From positions 248,001 to 312,000 of the forward strand of contig OZ257136.1 of assembly GCA_965278995.1 (NCBI GenBank): a stretch of DNA of 64,000 nt, in the 5' to 3' direction. Positions 34,591 to 42,526 of this stretch are shown one piece after another (within the stretch, counting starts at the first letter, position 1; every line of letters starts with the position of its first letter). The notes below the pieces were generated by a model. The model saw nothing but the letters and a program-made list of their open reading frames with translations, did not search any database and was not told the DNA's origin. Origin of the DNA: JADJYF01 sp965278995. GTDB lineage: Bacteria > Pseudomonadota > Gammaproteobacteria > Ga0077536. The translations under genes were made by a program, and so were the position numbers.

Positions 34591-35361
34591 TCAGCGGCGT
34601 CGCCGCGCGGCCAGCATAGCGAGTCCGGTGCCGAACAGCCATGCGCCTGCTGGCAGCGGTACCGGTGCGATGGCCAGATCGTCCAGACCGAGCGCGTCGC
34701 TGTCTGGATTGATGGCTGCACCTGAAATCGAAAAACCCAGGAATGGATCGGCGGCGTCGAGGATCCCGAAGTAACCGAAATTGCCCGACACCAGCACATT
34801 GGCGGGAACATCGCCGAACAGCTCGAGGCTGGTGGTCCCGCCGGCGCGGAACAGATTGATAATCAGACTGTCGGCCGGGCGGCTGTCGCTGGCCCAGTCA
34901 CTTGCGTCAATAAGATGAAAGCCAAAACCGGCCACCGGTGCGCTGAAGTCGAACGTGAAATACGTCGTACCGGCAGCACTGAGCGAAAACAGGAACTGCG
35001 TGCCGCTTGCGGCATAGGTATCGAAACCGCCGTTGACGCTGGCAATCGCCGTGCTGTCGGTGGCACTCGAACTCAAGGCAGCAGTAATGCTGCCGAAATC
35101 GACGCTTGCCGGCAGCGTACCGGTGGCGAAACTCTCGAAGTCCACGACACTCAGGGTCGCGGCGCCGGCAAACGCCGCTTCCGCGGCGTCGGCCAGGGGA
35201 TGCGCTCCGCCGCCCGACAGGTTCGCGTTGTCGACGCCCTGATAGACAACCGGGGCAGCCTGAGCACTGAACACCGCAGCGAGCAGCGCGCATGCGGCGA
35301 AGTAACGGGCAGGGTCCAGGCCACTATTCAGGATGCGATGTCGACGCTGCGCTGGGTTCAT
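34591..35361 (-). CDS. Exported protein with VPLPA-CTERM sorting signal
   Basis: The 256-residue protein has an N-terminal signal peptide (YFAACALLAAVFSAQA), a beta-rich central region (TYFTFDFSAPVAGFGFHLID, DSLIINLFRAGGTTSLELFG) and a C-terminal sorting tripartite tail: VPLPAGAWLFGTGLAML followed by AARRRR. This is the VPLPA variant of PEP-CTERM signals, processed by exosortase-type transpeptidases in exopolysaccharide-making bacteria. No exosortase gene is in the window. ATG at 35361 gives the signal peptide. Confidence 0.85.
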   Translation of the reverse strand: MNPAQRRHRILNSGLDPARYFAACALLAAVFSAQAAPVVYQGVDNANLSGGGAHPLADAAEAAFAGAATLSVVDFESFATGTLPASVDFGSITAALSSSATDSTAIASVNGGFDTYAASGTQFLFSLSAAGTTYFTFDFSAPVAGFGFHLIDASDWASDSRPADSLIINLFRAGGTTSLELFGDVPANVLVSGNFGYFGILDAADPFLGFSISGAAINPDSDALGLDDLAIAPVPLPAGAWLFGTGLAMLAARRRR

Positions 35362-35459
35362 GTCTCGGTACTCCGCTGTCAAGTTCCTGGCGAGCATACG
35401 CAGTGGCGGCCGACCATTGTCACGAACTGTGTCGCAATTCCGCTTTCCGCATGCGGCAG

Positions 35460-36401
35460 TCAGCGTGTGGCAGCCGTGCGTCCGCGCAGCTTCTGGCTCA
35501 GCGTGACGATGGCAACCAGGAGTGCGCCGGCAATGAGGCCGACCAGGCCATCGACAACTAACGGGACCAGCACCTGAGTCAGCCCGCCGAGGTCCGGCAG
35601 CGCGGCGAGTATTTCCTCCAGCGCATGCAGCAGCGCGTGCGCCCCCGGCATGCCATGAACGAGGATACCGCCACCCACCAGGAACATGGCGACGGTGCCG
35701 GCCACGGACAGGAATTGCATGAGGCGCGGCGCTGCCAGCAACAGGCCACGGCCGATACCGCGACTGATGGCGTCCGCTCGGCGGGTCAGATGCAGACCGA
35801 CATCGTCCAGTTTCACGATGCACGCAACCAGACCGTAGACGCCGACCGTCATCAGTATGGCGATACCGGCGAGCACGATGCATTGCTGCAGGAAAGTGCC
35901 GCCCGCCGCGGTGCCGAGCGCAATGACGATGATCTCGGCAGAGAGAATGAAATCCGTGCGCACCGCTCCCTGAATCTTGTCGCGTTCGAAAGCGAGGATA
36001 TCGACTTCCGGGTCGGACAGCGCCTCGACCAGTTGCTCGTGATGCAGGGCGTCTTCTTCCGGCCGGTGCAGAAACTTATGCGCGAGCTTCTCAGCCCCTT
36101 CGAAACACAGATAGGCGCCACCGATCATCAACAATGGCGTGATCGCCGCCGGCAGCATGGCGCTGATGGCAAGCGCCGCCGGAACCAGGATCAGTTTGTT
36201 GCGAAACGAACCCCGCGCGACAGCCCACACCACCGGCAATTCCCGATCGGCGGCGACCCCGGTAACCTGCTGGGCATTCAGCGCGAGATCGTCCCCCAGC
36301 ACGCCAGCCGTTTTCTGGGTGGCGACCTTGGTCATCGTCGCAACATCGTCGAGCACGCTCGTGATGTCGTCGAGCAGGGCAAAAAAACTGCTGCCGGCCA
36401 A
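35460..36401 (-). CDS. DUF808 family inner-membrane protein (YedI-like)
   Basis: The 313-residue protein begins MAGSSFFALLDDITSVLDDV, the highly conserved start of DUF808 proteins, and has KVATQKTAGVLGDDLALNAQQV then several hydrophobic helices. The start codon must be TTG at 36401-36399 because the family MAGSS motif begins there; a GGAG box lies about 8 bases upstream. The function is unknown. It faces the thiolase gene across a 153-bp divergent region. Confidence 0.9.
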   Translation of the reverse strand: MAGSSFFALLDDITSVLDDVATMTKVATQKTAGVLGDDLALNAQQVTGVAADRELPVVWAVARGSFRNKLILVPAALAISAMLPAAITPLLMIGGAYLCFEGAEKLAHKFLHRPEEDALHHEQLVEALSDPEVDILAFERDKIQGAVRTDFILSAEIIVIALGTAAGGTFLQQCIVLAGIAILMTVGVYGLVACIVKLDDVGLHLTRRADAISRGIGRGLLLAAPRLMQFLSVAGTVAMFLVGGGILVHGMPGAHALLHALEEILAALPDLGGLTQVLVPLVVDGLVGLIAGALLVAIVTLSQKLRGRTAATR

Positions 36402-36554
36402 GTGGGGCTAACTCCATTTTCGACGTGATTCAGGCGCGAGCATGCATGGCCAGGACGGCATCGCGCAAGACGCCGTTGCGGCAGGGCAGGATGGACTTGG
36501 CCGGAACTTCCCTACTAACATGCGGGATCTCACCCATCGCCCGAGGAGTGTCCC

Positions 36555-37733
36555 ATGACTGAAGCCGTCATCGTCGCCACCGCCCGCACACCGCTGTGCA
36601 AGAGCTGGCGTGGTTCGTTCAATATGACTCACGGCGCCACACTCGGAGGCCACGTCGCCAGTGCTGCACTGGCCCGTGCCGGCATCGACGCTGCTGAAGT
36701 CGAGGATGTGATCATGGGCTGCGCCAATCCGGAAGGCGCGACCGGCTGGAACATCGCGCGCCAGGTCGCGCTCCGTGCCGGCATGCCGGTGTCGGTATCC
36801 GGCATGACCGTTAATCGCTTCTGCTCGTCCGGACTGCAGACGGTCGCACTGGCCGCGCAGCGGATCATGGCCGGCGAAGGCGATGTTTTCGTCGCTGGTG
36901 GCGTCGAGTCGATTTCCTGTGTCCAGAATGAAATGAATCGCCACATGTTCGCGGAGGACTGGTTGTCCGAACACAAACCCTCGGTCTACTGGCCGATGCT
37001 GCAGACCGCCGAAACGGTCGCCAGCCGCTACAAGATTTCGCGCGAGGATCAGGACCGTTACGGCGTGCGCAGTCAGCAGCGCGCGGCCAAAGCGCGGGAA
37101 GAAGGGCGCTTCGACGCCGAGATCGTACCGATCACGACGATCATGAAAGTCGTCGACAAGAACACCGGCGCCGAGACCCAACGTGAAGTCATTGCCGCAC
37201 AAGATGAAGGCATCCGCGGCGATACCACCTACGAGAGCATTTCGCAGATCAAACCGGCAGTCGAGGGTGGCGTCATCGCGGCTGGCAACGCCAGCCAGTT
37301 TTCCGATGGCGCCAGCGTGCAGGTCATCATGAGCGATACCCTCGCAGCGAAGAAAGGGCTCACGCCACTCGGCATCTTCCGCGGTTTTGCGGTGGCCGGT
37401 TGCGAACCCGACGAGATGGGCATCGGCCCGGTCTACGCCATCCCGAAACTGCTGAAACGCGCCGGCTTGAGCGTGAACGACATCGATCTATGGGAGCTGA
37501 ACGAAGCTTTTGCGGTGCAGGTCATTTATTGTCGTGACAAGCTGGGTATTCCCGACGACCGTCTCAACGTCAACGGCGGCGCCATCGCAGTCGGTCATCC
37601 ATATGGCATGACCGGCAGCCGCCTGATCGGTCATGCGCTCATCGAAGGCAAACGCCGCGGTGCCAAACGCGTCGTCGTGACGATGTGTATCGGTGGCGGA
37701 ATGGGCGCGGCAGGTCTGTTCGAAGTCCTTTAA
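36555..37733 (+). CDS. Acetyl-CoA acyltransferase (thiolase)
   Basis: The 392-residue thiolase has all catalytic elements: the nucleophile in VNRFCSSGLQT (about Cys89), the histidine in GGAIAVGHPYGMTGSR, and the second cysteine in TMCIGGGMGAAG. It belongs to the FadA-like group, which cleaves 3-ketoacyl-CoA in beta-oxidation. The GGAG box before the ATG is clear. It heads the plus-strand arm of the catabolic region but could also serve general fatty-acid oxidation. The substrate is not deducible. Confidence 0.94.
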   Translation: MTEAVIVATARTPLCKSWRGSFNMTHGATLGGHVASAALARAGIDAAEVEDVIMGCANPEGATGWNIARQVALRAGMPVSVSGMTVNRFCSSGLQTVALAAQRIMAGEGDVFVAGGVESISCVQNEMNRHMFAEDWLSEHKPSVYWPMLQTAETVASRYKISREDQDRYGVRSQQRAAKAREEGRFDAEIVPITTIMKVVDKNTGAETQREVIAAQDEGIRGDTTYESISQIKPAVEGGVIAAGNASQFSDGASVQVIMSDTLAAKKGLTPLGIFRGFAVAGCEPDEMGIGPVYAIPKLLKRAGLSVNDIDLWELNEAFAVQVIYCRDKLGIPDDRLNVNGGAIAVGHPYGMTGSRLIGHALIEGKRRGAKRVVVTMCIGGGMGAAGLFEVL

Positions 37734-37768
37734 CGAAACGCTGAATCAGTCCACCCTTACGTTCTCAG

Positions 37769-37817
37769 GCGGCACATCCGTGTGCCGCAGGAAGCTCTGA
37801 CATTTGCAGAGCTTCCT
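37769..37817 (+). terminator. Two tandem hairpins after the thiolase gene
   Basis: A perfect 8-bp stem with loop TCCG spans 37769-37788 (GCGGCACA / TGTGCCGC). Directly adjacent, AGGAAGCTCTG (37789-37799) and CAGAGCTTCCT (37807-37817) form an 11-bp stem with a 7-base loop. They end 33 bases before the next start codon. The second stem lacks a T-tract after it, so this may be a terminator, an attenuator or an mRNA stabiliser between two same-strand genes. Confidence 0.55.
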
Positions 37818-37849
37818 TAGGCGTTCCCCTTTCCGTTACGAGAATGATC

Positions 37850-39184
37850 ATGACCGCCAGTATGTCGACTCGACGTTTTTTCCGTATCCTGCTTATTCTG
37901 TTGTCGGTTTCGCCGGCATTGGCAACCGCCGATGATGTGACCTATGAAACTGTCATGGCCTGGTTGCAGGCGCAGGGCCAGGCGCCTGCCGATGGACTCG
38001 CTGCAGGCGTCTATGGCAGCGATCGTCTGGCCGAGCTCGGCGCTTATCTGCCCCCCGGTTATGTCGATGAGTTCAATTTTCCCGAACTGAATCTGGAACT
38101 GACGCCGACCCGGCACTACCTGCCGCACCCGCTGTATGCGCAGGCCACGGCCAGCTTCGTCGGCGAATCGCATCTGGGTGCCGATGGCATGCTTGAGGGT
38201 TATCGCGCCGGGCAACCCTTTTCAGCGGAATCGATTCTGGCCGCGCCAGCCGAACAGGCTGGCTATATGGTCGCCTGGAATCAGATCCATCGCTGGCAGA
38301 ACTACGGCTATCACAACGAATCGCTGATTCTGTTTGTGAATCCGACCGCTGATGGCCAGCCTGGTAACGTGGTCGACGGCATGGAAGGCGGCGGTACCGT
38401 CGATCGTTCGTTGACCATGTATTACCACCGCGTGTACCTCTCGAAGCTCGCGCAGTTGCCGGCTTCGGACTACCGCATGGATGCGGACGGTAGCGACAAG
38501 CTGCTGTTCAAGGAATATATCGAGATGCTCACGCCTTTCGATATTGCCGGCCTCAAGATGGTCATCGAGCGACCGCTCGATCAGGCTGAAGGCGATCAGG
38601 TCAATTCCTATCTGCCGAGTGAGCGCCGGGTGCGCCGGTTGTCAGCCAAGGAGCGCGCCGATAGCTGGGTCGGCACCAACTGGACATTGGATGATTTCGA
38701 AGGTTTTTCCGGTCTGGTCATGGACAACACCTGGCGCTATCTCGGCCAGAAAGTCGTGCTGCACGTCGCCAGTTCGCGCAATGCAGTCTCGCGCTTTCAT
38801 GGTCTGATGAGCACGATTCCGCTCGATCGCTGGCAGCTTCGGCCGTGTTGGGTGGTCGAAGCCATCCCGCGCTGGGAGGGGCACCCGTATGGGCGACGCG
38901 TGATGTTCGTCGACCAGGAGACCTACTCGGTAACCATGACGCTGGTCTTCGACCGGCAGGATACCTTGATGAAAGTCCTTTCTACAGTCTATGAGTATTC
39001 AGAGGACCAGATCGATCCACCGCCAAACCTGACCACGCCGCGCTGGCGCGCCTCGATTGCCATCAACTTGAAGGATCGCAGTGCGACCATCGGGCAGGGC
39101 ACCGCGCCGACCGAGTTTGCCGAAGTCGAGCCGGCATTCGTACGCAAACTGTTCAGCGTCTCGAATCTGAGCAGCGGTCGCTGA
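37850..39184 (+). CDS. DUF1329 family exported protein
   Basis: The protein (about 444 residues) has a signal peptide (FFRILLILLSVSPALATA) and a body typical of DUF1329: GYVDEFNFPELNLELTPTRH, YYHRVYLSKLAQLPASDYRM, DFEGFSGLVMDNTWRYLGQK and YGRRVMFVDQETYSVTMTLVF. DUF1329 proteins have a LolA/LolB-like outer-membrane lipoprotein fold and accompany RND-superfamily transporters and catabolic clusters for hydrophobic compounds. ATG at 37850 has better ribosome-binding-site spacing than ATG 37844. Confidence 0.87.
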   Translation: MTASMSTRRFFRILLILLSVSPALATADDVTYETVMAWLQAQGQAPADGLAAGVYGSDRLAELGAYLPPGYVDEFNFPELNLELTPTRHYLPHPLYAQATASFVGESHLGADGMLEGYRAGQPFSAESILAAPAEQAGYMVAWNQIHRWQNYGYHNESLILFVNPTADGQPGNVVDGMEGGGTVDRSLTMYYHRVYLSKLAQLPASDYRMDADGSDKLLFKEYIEMLTPFDIAGLKMVIERPLDQAEGDQVNSYLPSERRVRRLSAKERADSWVGTNWTLDDFEGFSGLVMDNTWRYLGQKVVLHVASSRNAVSRFHGLMSTIPLDRWQLRPCWVVEAIPRWEGHPYGRRVMFVDQETYSVTMTLVFDRQDTLMKVLSTVYEYSEDQIDPPPNLTTPRWRASIAINLKDRSATIGQGTAPTEFAEVEPAFVRKLFSVSNLSSGR

Positions 39185-39244
39185 GGGGTCGGCGGGGGTG
39201 TAGCATTGCGGTAGTTCAATTCTTTTTGAACGGGGAGACGAGCG

Positions 39245-39433
39245 ATGCGCAAAGCCTATCTACTGGCCTGCCTGATTGTCGCTGGAGCGCCGCTCGGCTG
39301 CTCCAACGACAACTCGGATGTGCAGGTCCTGAAAGCGCAGACAGCCACTATCCAGAAAGCCGAAGACGTCAATCAGTTGGTGCAGGACGCCGCGGCCAAA
39401 CAGCGCGAAGCAATTGACCAGCAAAGTCAATAA
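39245..39433 (+). CDS. Small lipoprotein of unknown function
   Basis: The 62-residue product MRKAYLLACLIVAGAPLGCS has a lipobox ending in Cys19 (APLGC), so it should be lipidated and anchored in a membrane. The mature part is short, charged and Gln-rich (ATIQKAEDVNQLVQDAAAKQ), probably a helix. A GGGGAG ribosome-binding site precedes the ATG by 7 bases. A 6-bp inverted repeat (GTTCAA 39214-39219, TTGAAC 39226-39231) sits just upstream. No family is recognised. Confidence 0.7.
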   Translation: MRKAYLLACLIVAGAPLGCSNDNSDVQVLKAQTATIQKAEDVNQLVQDAAAKQREAIDQQSQ

Positions 39434-39503
39434 TCGCGCATGAAGACAACAGTCGAAACCGACTTCCACCCTGTAACGCGACGACGCAGCAAGGAGCAAT
39501 GAC

Positions 39504-39965
39504 ATGGCACTACCGCATACAATTTCACCGCTGAATTCCGAGCTCATGGATACCCTGGTCCGCGCTCGCGAGATACCCTGGATGCCGCAGCAGAATGACC
39601 CGGAGCGCGCGTTCATGAAGATCCTGTGGACGGGTTCGGAGTCTGGCAGCTGGGCGGTGCAGTTCCGCTGGCTGAAAGGCTACGTCGCGCCCCAGCACAA
39701 ACATCTGTCCGCGTCGCATACCTTCATTCTCTCCGGCAAGCTGCAGGTGCGCGATGGCACCCTGAACGCCGGCGATTATGTCTATGAGCCCAATGGCATG
39801 TTGCATGGTGCGACGACCGCGCTCGAAGATACTGAATATCTGTTCATCTGCAACGGACCGGTGCTGTTCTTTGACGAAGCGGGCTTTACTGCTTACCTCG
39901 GCTGGGAAGAACTGCGTCGAATGGAACAGGCGCATAACGCAAAATTGACCAGCGCGGCGGCCTGA
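39504..39965 (+). CDS. Cupin-domain protein, 2,4'-dihydroxyacetophenone dioxygenase-like
   Basis: The 153-residue single-domain cupin has the metal-binding histidines HKH in the first motif (YVAPQHKHLSASHTFILSGK) and a further histidine in the second (GMLHGATTA). The small dioxygenase type that this resembles cleaves aromatic ketones with an iron centre, though related cupins may isomerise instead. An AAGGAG site lies 8 bases before the ATG. It lies among catabolic genes. Confidence 0.78.
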   Translation: MALPHTISPLNSELMDTLVRAREIPWMPQQNDPERAFMKILWTGSESGSWAVQFRWLKGYVAPQHKHLSASHTFILSGKLQVRDGTLNAGDYVYEPNGMLHGATTALEDTEYLFICNGPVLFFDEAGFTAYLGWEELRRMEQAHNAKLTSAAA

Positions 39966-40033
39966 ACGATCGCACGTAGCGTGCCCGGCGGTCGCGTGCG
40001 CGGCCGTCGGATGCAACGTGAGTCTAAGCAGCC

Positions 40034-41143
40034 TTGATACGACCCTATGTGCTGTACGGCGCCGAGGTGTCGTACTACGCGGCCAAGGCCCGCGCGTGCC
40101 TCGTGCACAAGCGCGTGCCGTACGTCGAGCATCTGGCCACGCGCGCGGTATTTGCTGACGAAATCCTGCCGCGGGTCGGCTGGCCGGTTATTCCGGTACT
40201 CGTCACCCCTGACAACGAGACCGTGCAGGATACGTCCGACATGGTCGATCTCCTGGAAGCTCGTCACCCGCAGCCGGCAGCGGTGCCGCAGGCGCCGGTC
40301 GCGCGCGTCCTGAGTTACCTGCTCGAAATGATCGGCGACGAATGGTTGAAAATGCCGGCGATGCATTACCGCTGGAACTACAACTACGATTTCTCGATAG
40401 CTGAGTTCGGGCGCAATAACGACCCGGATAAATCTCCAGCCGAACAGCAGCGCATCGGCGAGAAGATTGCGTCTCGGTTTCATGGCTGGCTGGGGCCGCT
40501 GGGGGTGAACACGGCCACCATCCCGGCTATCGAAGCGAACTATCACGAAACGCTCGCGTTGCTCGATATTCACTTCGCCGTGATGCCGTTTCTCCTCGGC
40601 CAGCAGCCGACGCTGGGCGACTTCGCTTTTTTCGGACCGCTCTATGCGCACCTGTATCGCGATCCTGCATCCGGGCAAATGATGCGTGAGCGCGCGCCGC
40701 GCGTATGCGGATGGATTGAGCGGCTGCGCGCCGGGGTTGCGCCTGGGCCGGCGCCGGCTTTTGATACCGCGCCGGCAACGCTCATTGCCGTGCTGCAACA
40801 GCTGCTGCGCGATTTCGTCCCTTTGCTCATTGACGAAATGGCTGCGCTGCAGCGCTGGTTGGCCGCCCATCCGGACGTCGAGGAGCTGCCGCGCGAGATT
40901 GGCACGCACAAAGTGACCCTGGGCCGCGGCACGCCGATCGAAGTCACCACTGAACGCGGTCTGTTCTGTTATGACCAATGGATGCTGCAGCGGCTGCTGG
41001 ACGCCATCGTGAGCACACCGCCCGCCGCTGGTGTGCAGGTGGCAGCGATGCTGGCAAGTTGCGGTGCCGCGCCGCTTGCTGATATTCAGCTGCGTACACG
41101 TCTGGGACGGCGGGCGTTTCGATTGGTCCGTGCCAGCGCCTGA
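40034..41143 (+). CDS. Glutathione S-transferase-like protein
   Basis: The roughly 369-residue protein has an N-terminal thioredoxin-like domain (YVLYGAEVSYYAAKARACLV; then WPVIPVLVTPDNETVQDTSD, the cis-proline and Glu-Thr/Asp-Ser glutathione-site region) and a helical C-terminal domain with QQPTLGDFAFFGPLYAHLYRD. It is longer than standard GSTs, so it has a C-terminal extension of about 140 residues. The first ATG-like start is TTG at 40034; the start is uncertain. Glutathione-dependent isomerisation or detoxification in the catabolic region is an inference. Confidence 0.72.
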   Translation: MIRPYVLYGAEVSYYAAKARACLVHKRVPYVEHLATRAVFADEILPRVGWPVIPVLVTPDNETVQDTSDMVDLLEARHPQPAAVPQAPVARVLSYLLEMIGDEWLKMPAMHYRWNYNYDFSIAEFGRNNDPDKSPAEQQRIGEKIASRFHGWLGPLGVNTATIPAIEANYHETLALLDIHFAVMPFLLGQQPTLGDFAFFGPLYAHLYRDPASGQMMRERAPRVCGWIERLRAGVAPGPAPAFDTAPATLIAVLQQLLRDFVPLLIDEMAALQRWLAAHPDVEELPREIGTHKVTLGRGTPIEVTTERGLFCYDQWMLQRLLDAIVSTPPAAGVQVAAMLASCGAAPLADIQLRTRLGRRAFRLVRASA

Positions 41144-41259
41144 GGTCGACTTCATAACGCCATTGCGTCAGTGCCTGACTGACCTCGAGTGTAAACTCGG
41201 GACAGGCGCGGACGGCAATGAGTACACTGCACTATCGAGGACACAGGGGGAGCGCCGGG

Positions 41260-42345
41260 ATGGAACTGGGTTATTTCATGATGCCGCTGCATCACGCTGA
41301 CAGCGTCTATAACACGACACTGCAGGACGACATCGAGGCGATAGTCTACGCCGACGAACTTGGCTACACCGAGGCCTGGTGCGGGGAACACTATTCGGCT
41401 GCCGTCGAGCAGATTACCTCGCCCCTGCTGTTTCATGCCAACCTGATCGCGCGAACGAAACAGATCAAGTTTGCGACCGGGGTTATCTGCCTGCCGCAGT
41501 ATCATCCAGCAGTCGTCGCCGGTCAGGCCGCGATGTTCGATCATCTGAGCAATGGTCGTTTCATCATGGGCGTCGGGCCGGGCGGTCTGCCATCGGATTT
41601 CGAGCTGTTCGGTGTACTGAAAAAAGATCGGGTGAAAATGGCCGAGGAATCGATCGATCAGATCCTCGCGCTGTGGACAACCGATCCGCCGTACAAGATC
41701 CACGGCGAGCATTGGTCGATAGACATGGCGACCTGGACGCACCACGACATCAAGCTCGGTTACGTACCGAAGCCGCTGCAGCAGCCGCATCCGCCGATAG
41801 CGATGTCGGCCGTCAGCCCGTTTTCCGGCTCGCTCAAATACGCCGGCTCGCGCGGTTTCATGCCGGTTTCCGCAAACTTTATTTCTGAATGGGTGTTGAA
41901 GACTCATTGGCCGGCGTATGTCGAAGGGGCAGTGAATGCCGGGCGTACGCCCGAGTCGGTCGACTGGCATGTCGCGCGCAGCATCTATGTTGCCGACACC
42001 GACAGCGAAGCCGCCGAGTTCGTCGCCAAGAGCGGCGGCGCTTACGACTACTACTTCGATTATTTATTTCAGATCTTCGATCGCGCCGACTACCGCGGCC
42101 CGTTCATTGCGAACAAGACCGACGATCCGGCCGCGCTGACACCACGCCAGATGCGCGAGTCCTGCGTCATTCACGGCAGCCCGGAGACGGTAGCGAAAGC
42201 GCTGCTTGGTCTACGCGAGCGCATCGGCGATTTCGGTACGTTGCTTTACGCCGCACACGACTGGCAGGACAAAGCGCTGATGAAACGCTCGATGAGGCTG
42301 ATGGCCGAAGAAGTCATGCCGAGGGTGAATCGGGCGCTGAGCTGA
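41260..42345 (+). CDS. Luciferase-like (LLM class) flavin-dependent monooxygenase
   Basis: The protein (361 residues from ATG 41260) has the TIM-barrel LLM motifs ELGYTEAWCGEHYSA, RTKQIKFATGVICLPQYHP, MFDHLSNGRFIMGVGPGGLP. These bind FMN with a reductase partner and oxidise ketones, terpenes and alkanes. A GGGGAG box lies 10 bases before 41260; ATG 41218 is less likely. It shares general family features with the second LLM protein at 52662-53765 but differs in most of its length, so the two are paralogues or independent recruits. Confidence 0.87.
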   Translation: MELGYFMMPLHHADSVYNTTLQDDIEAIVYADELGYTEAWCGEHYSAAVEQITSPLLFHANLIARTKQIKFATGVICLPQYHPAVVAGQAAMFDHLSNGRFIMGVGPGGLPSDFELFGVLKKDRVKMAEESIDQILALWTTDPPYKIHGEHWSIDMATWTHHDIKLGYVPKPLQQPHPPIAMSAVSPFSGSLKYAGSRGFMPVSANFISEWVLKTHWPAYVEGAVNAGRTPESVDWHVARSIYVADTDSEAAEFVAKSGGAYDYYFDYLFQIFDRADYRGPFIANKTDDPAALTPRQMRESCVIHGSPETVAKALLGLRERIGDFGTLLYAAHDWQDKALMKRSMRLMAEEVMPRVNRALS

Positions 42346-42386
42346 ATAACCGTTACTGATTCGCGGTCACTCTATGGCAAGGTTCC

Positions 42387-42499
42387 GGCCGCGGCGTGGG
42401 AAACGCGCTTCGGGACACGCTACGAGTACGTCCATGTAAGCTCGGGAAAATACATCCTGTATTTTCACGGTCCCGAAGCGCGTTTCCCACACCACGGCC
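42387..42499. repeat. 113-bp cruciform repeat between convergent genes
   Basis: A 29-bp arm at 42387-42415 is matched as an inverted repeat at 42471-42499 with two mismatches (common core GTGGGAAACGCGCTTCGGGA). Inside are a smaller hairpin, AAAATACA / TGTATTTT at 42447-42465, and a TACG-rich segment (CTACGAGTACGTCCATGTA). It fills most of the 181-bp space between the two catabolic arms and could end transcription in both directions. It resembles repeated extragenic palindromes; no transposase is associated. Confidence 0.75.
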
Positions 42500-42526
42500 T
42501 AGGCTGTGCAGGGGAATCAGGAACGG

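Noticed and set aside
42387..42499. Insertion sequence or MITE remnant
   Set aside because: No transposase and no obvious flanking target duplication; kept only as a palindromic repeat.
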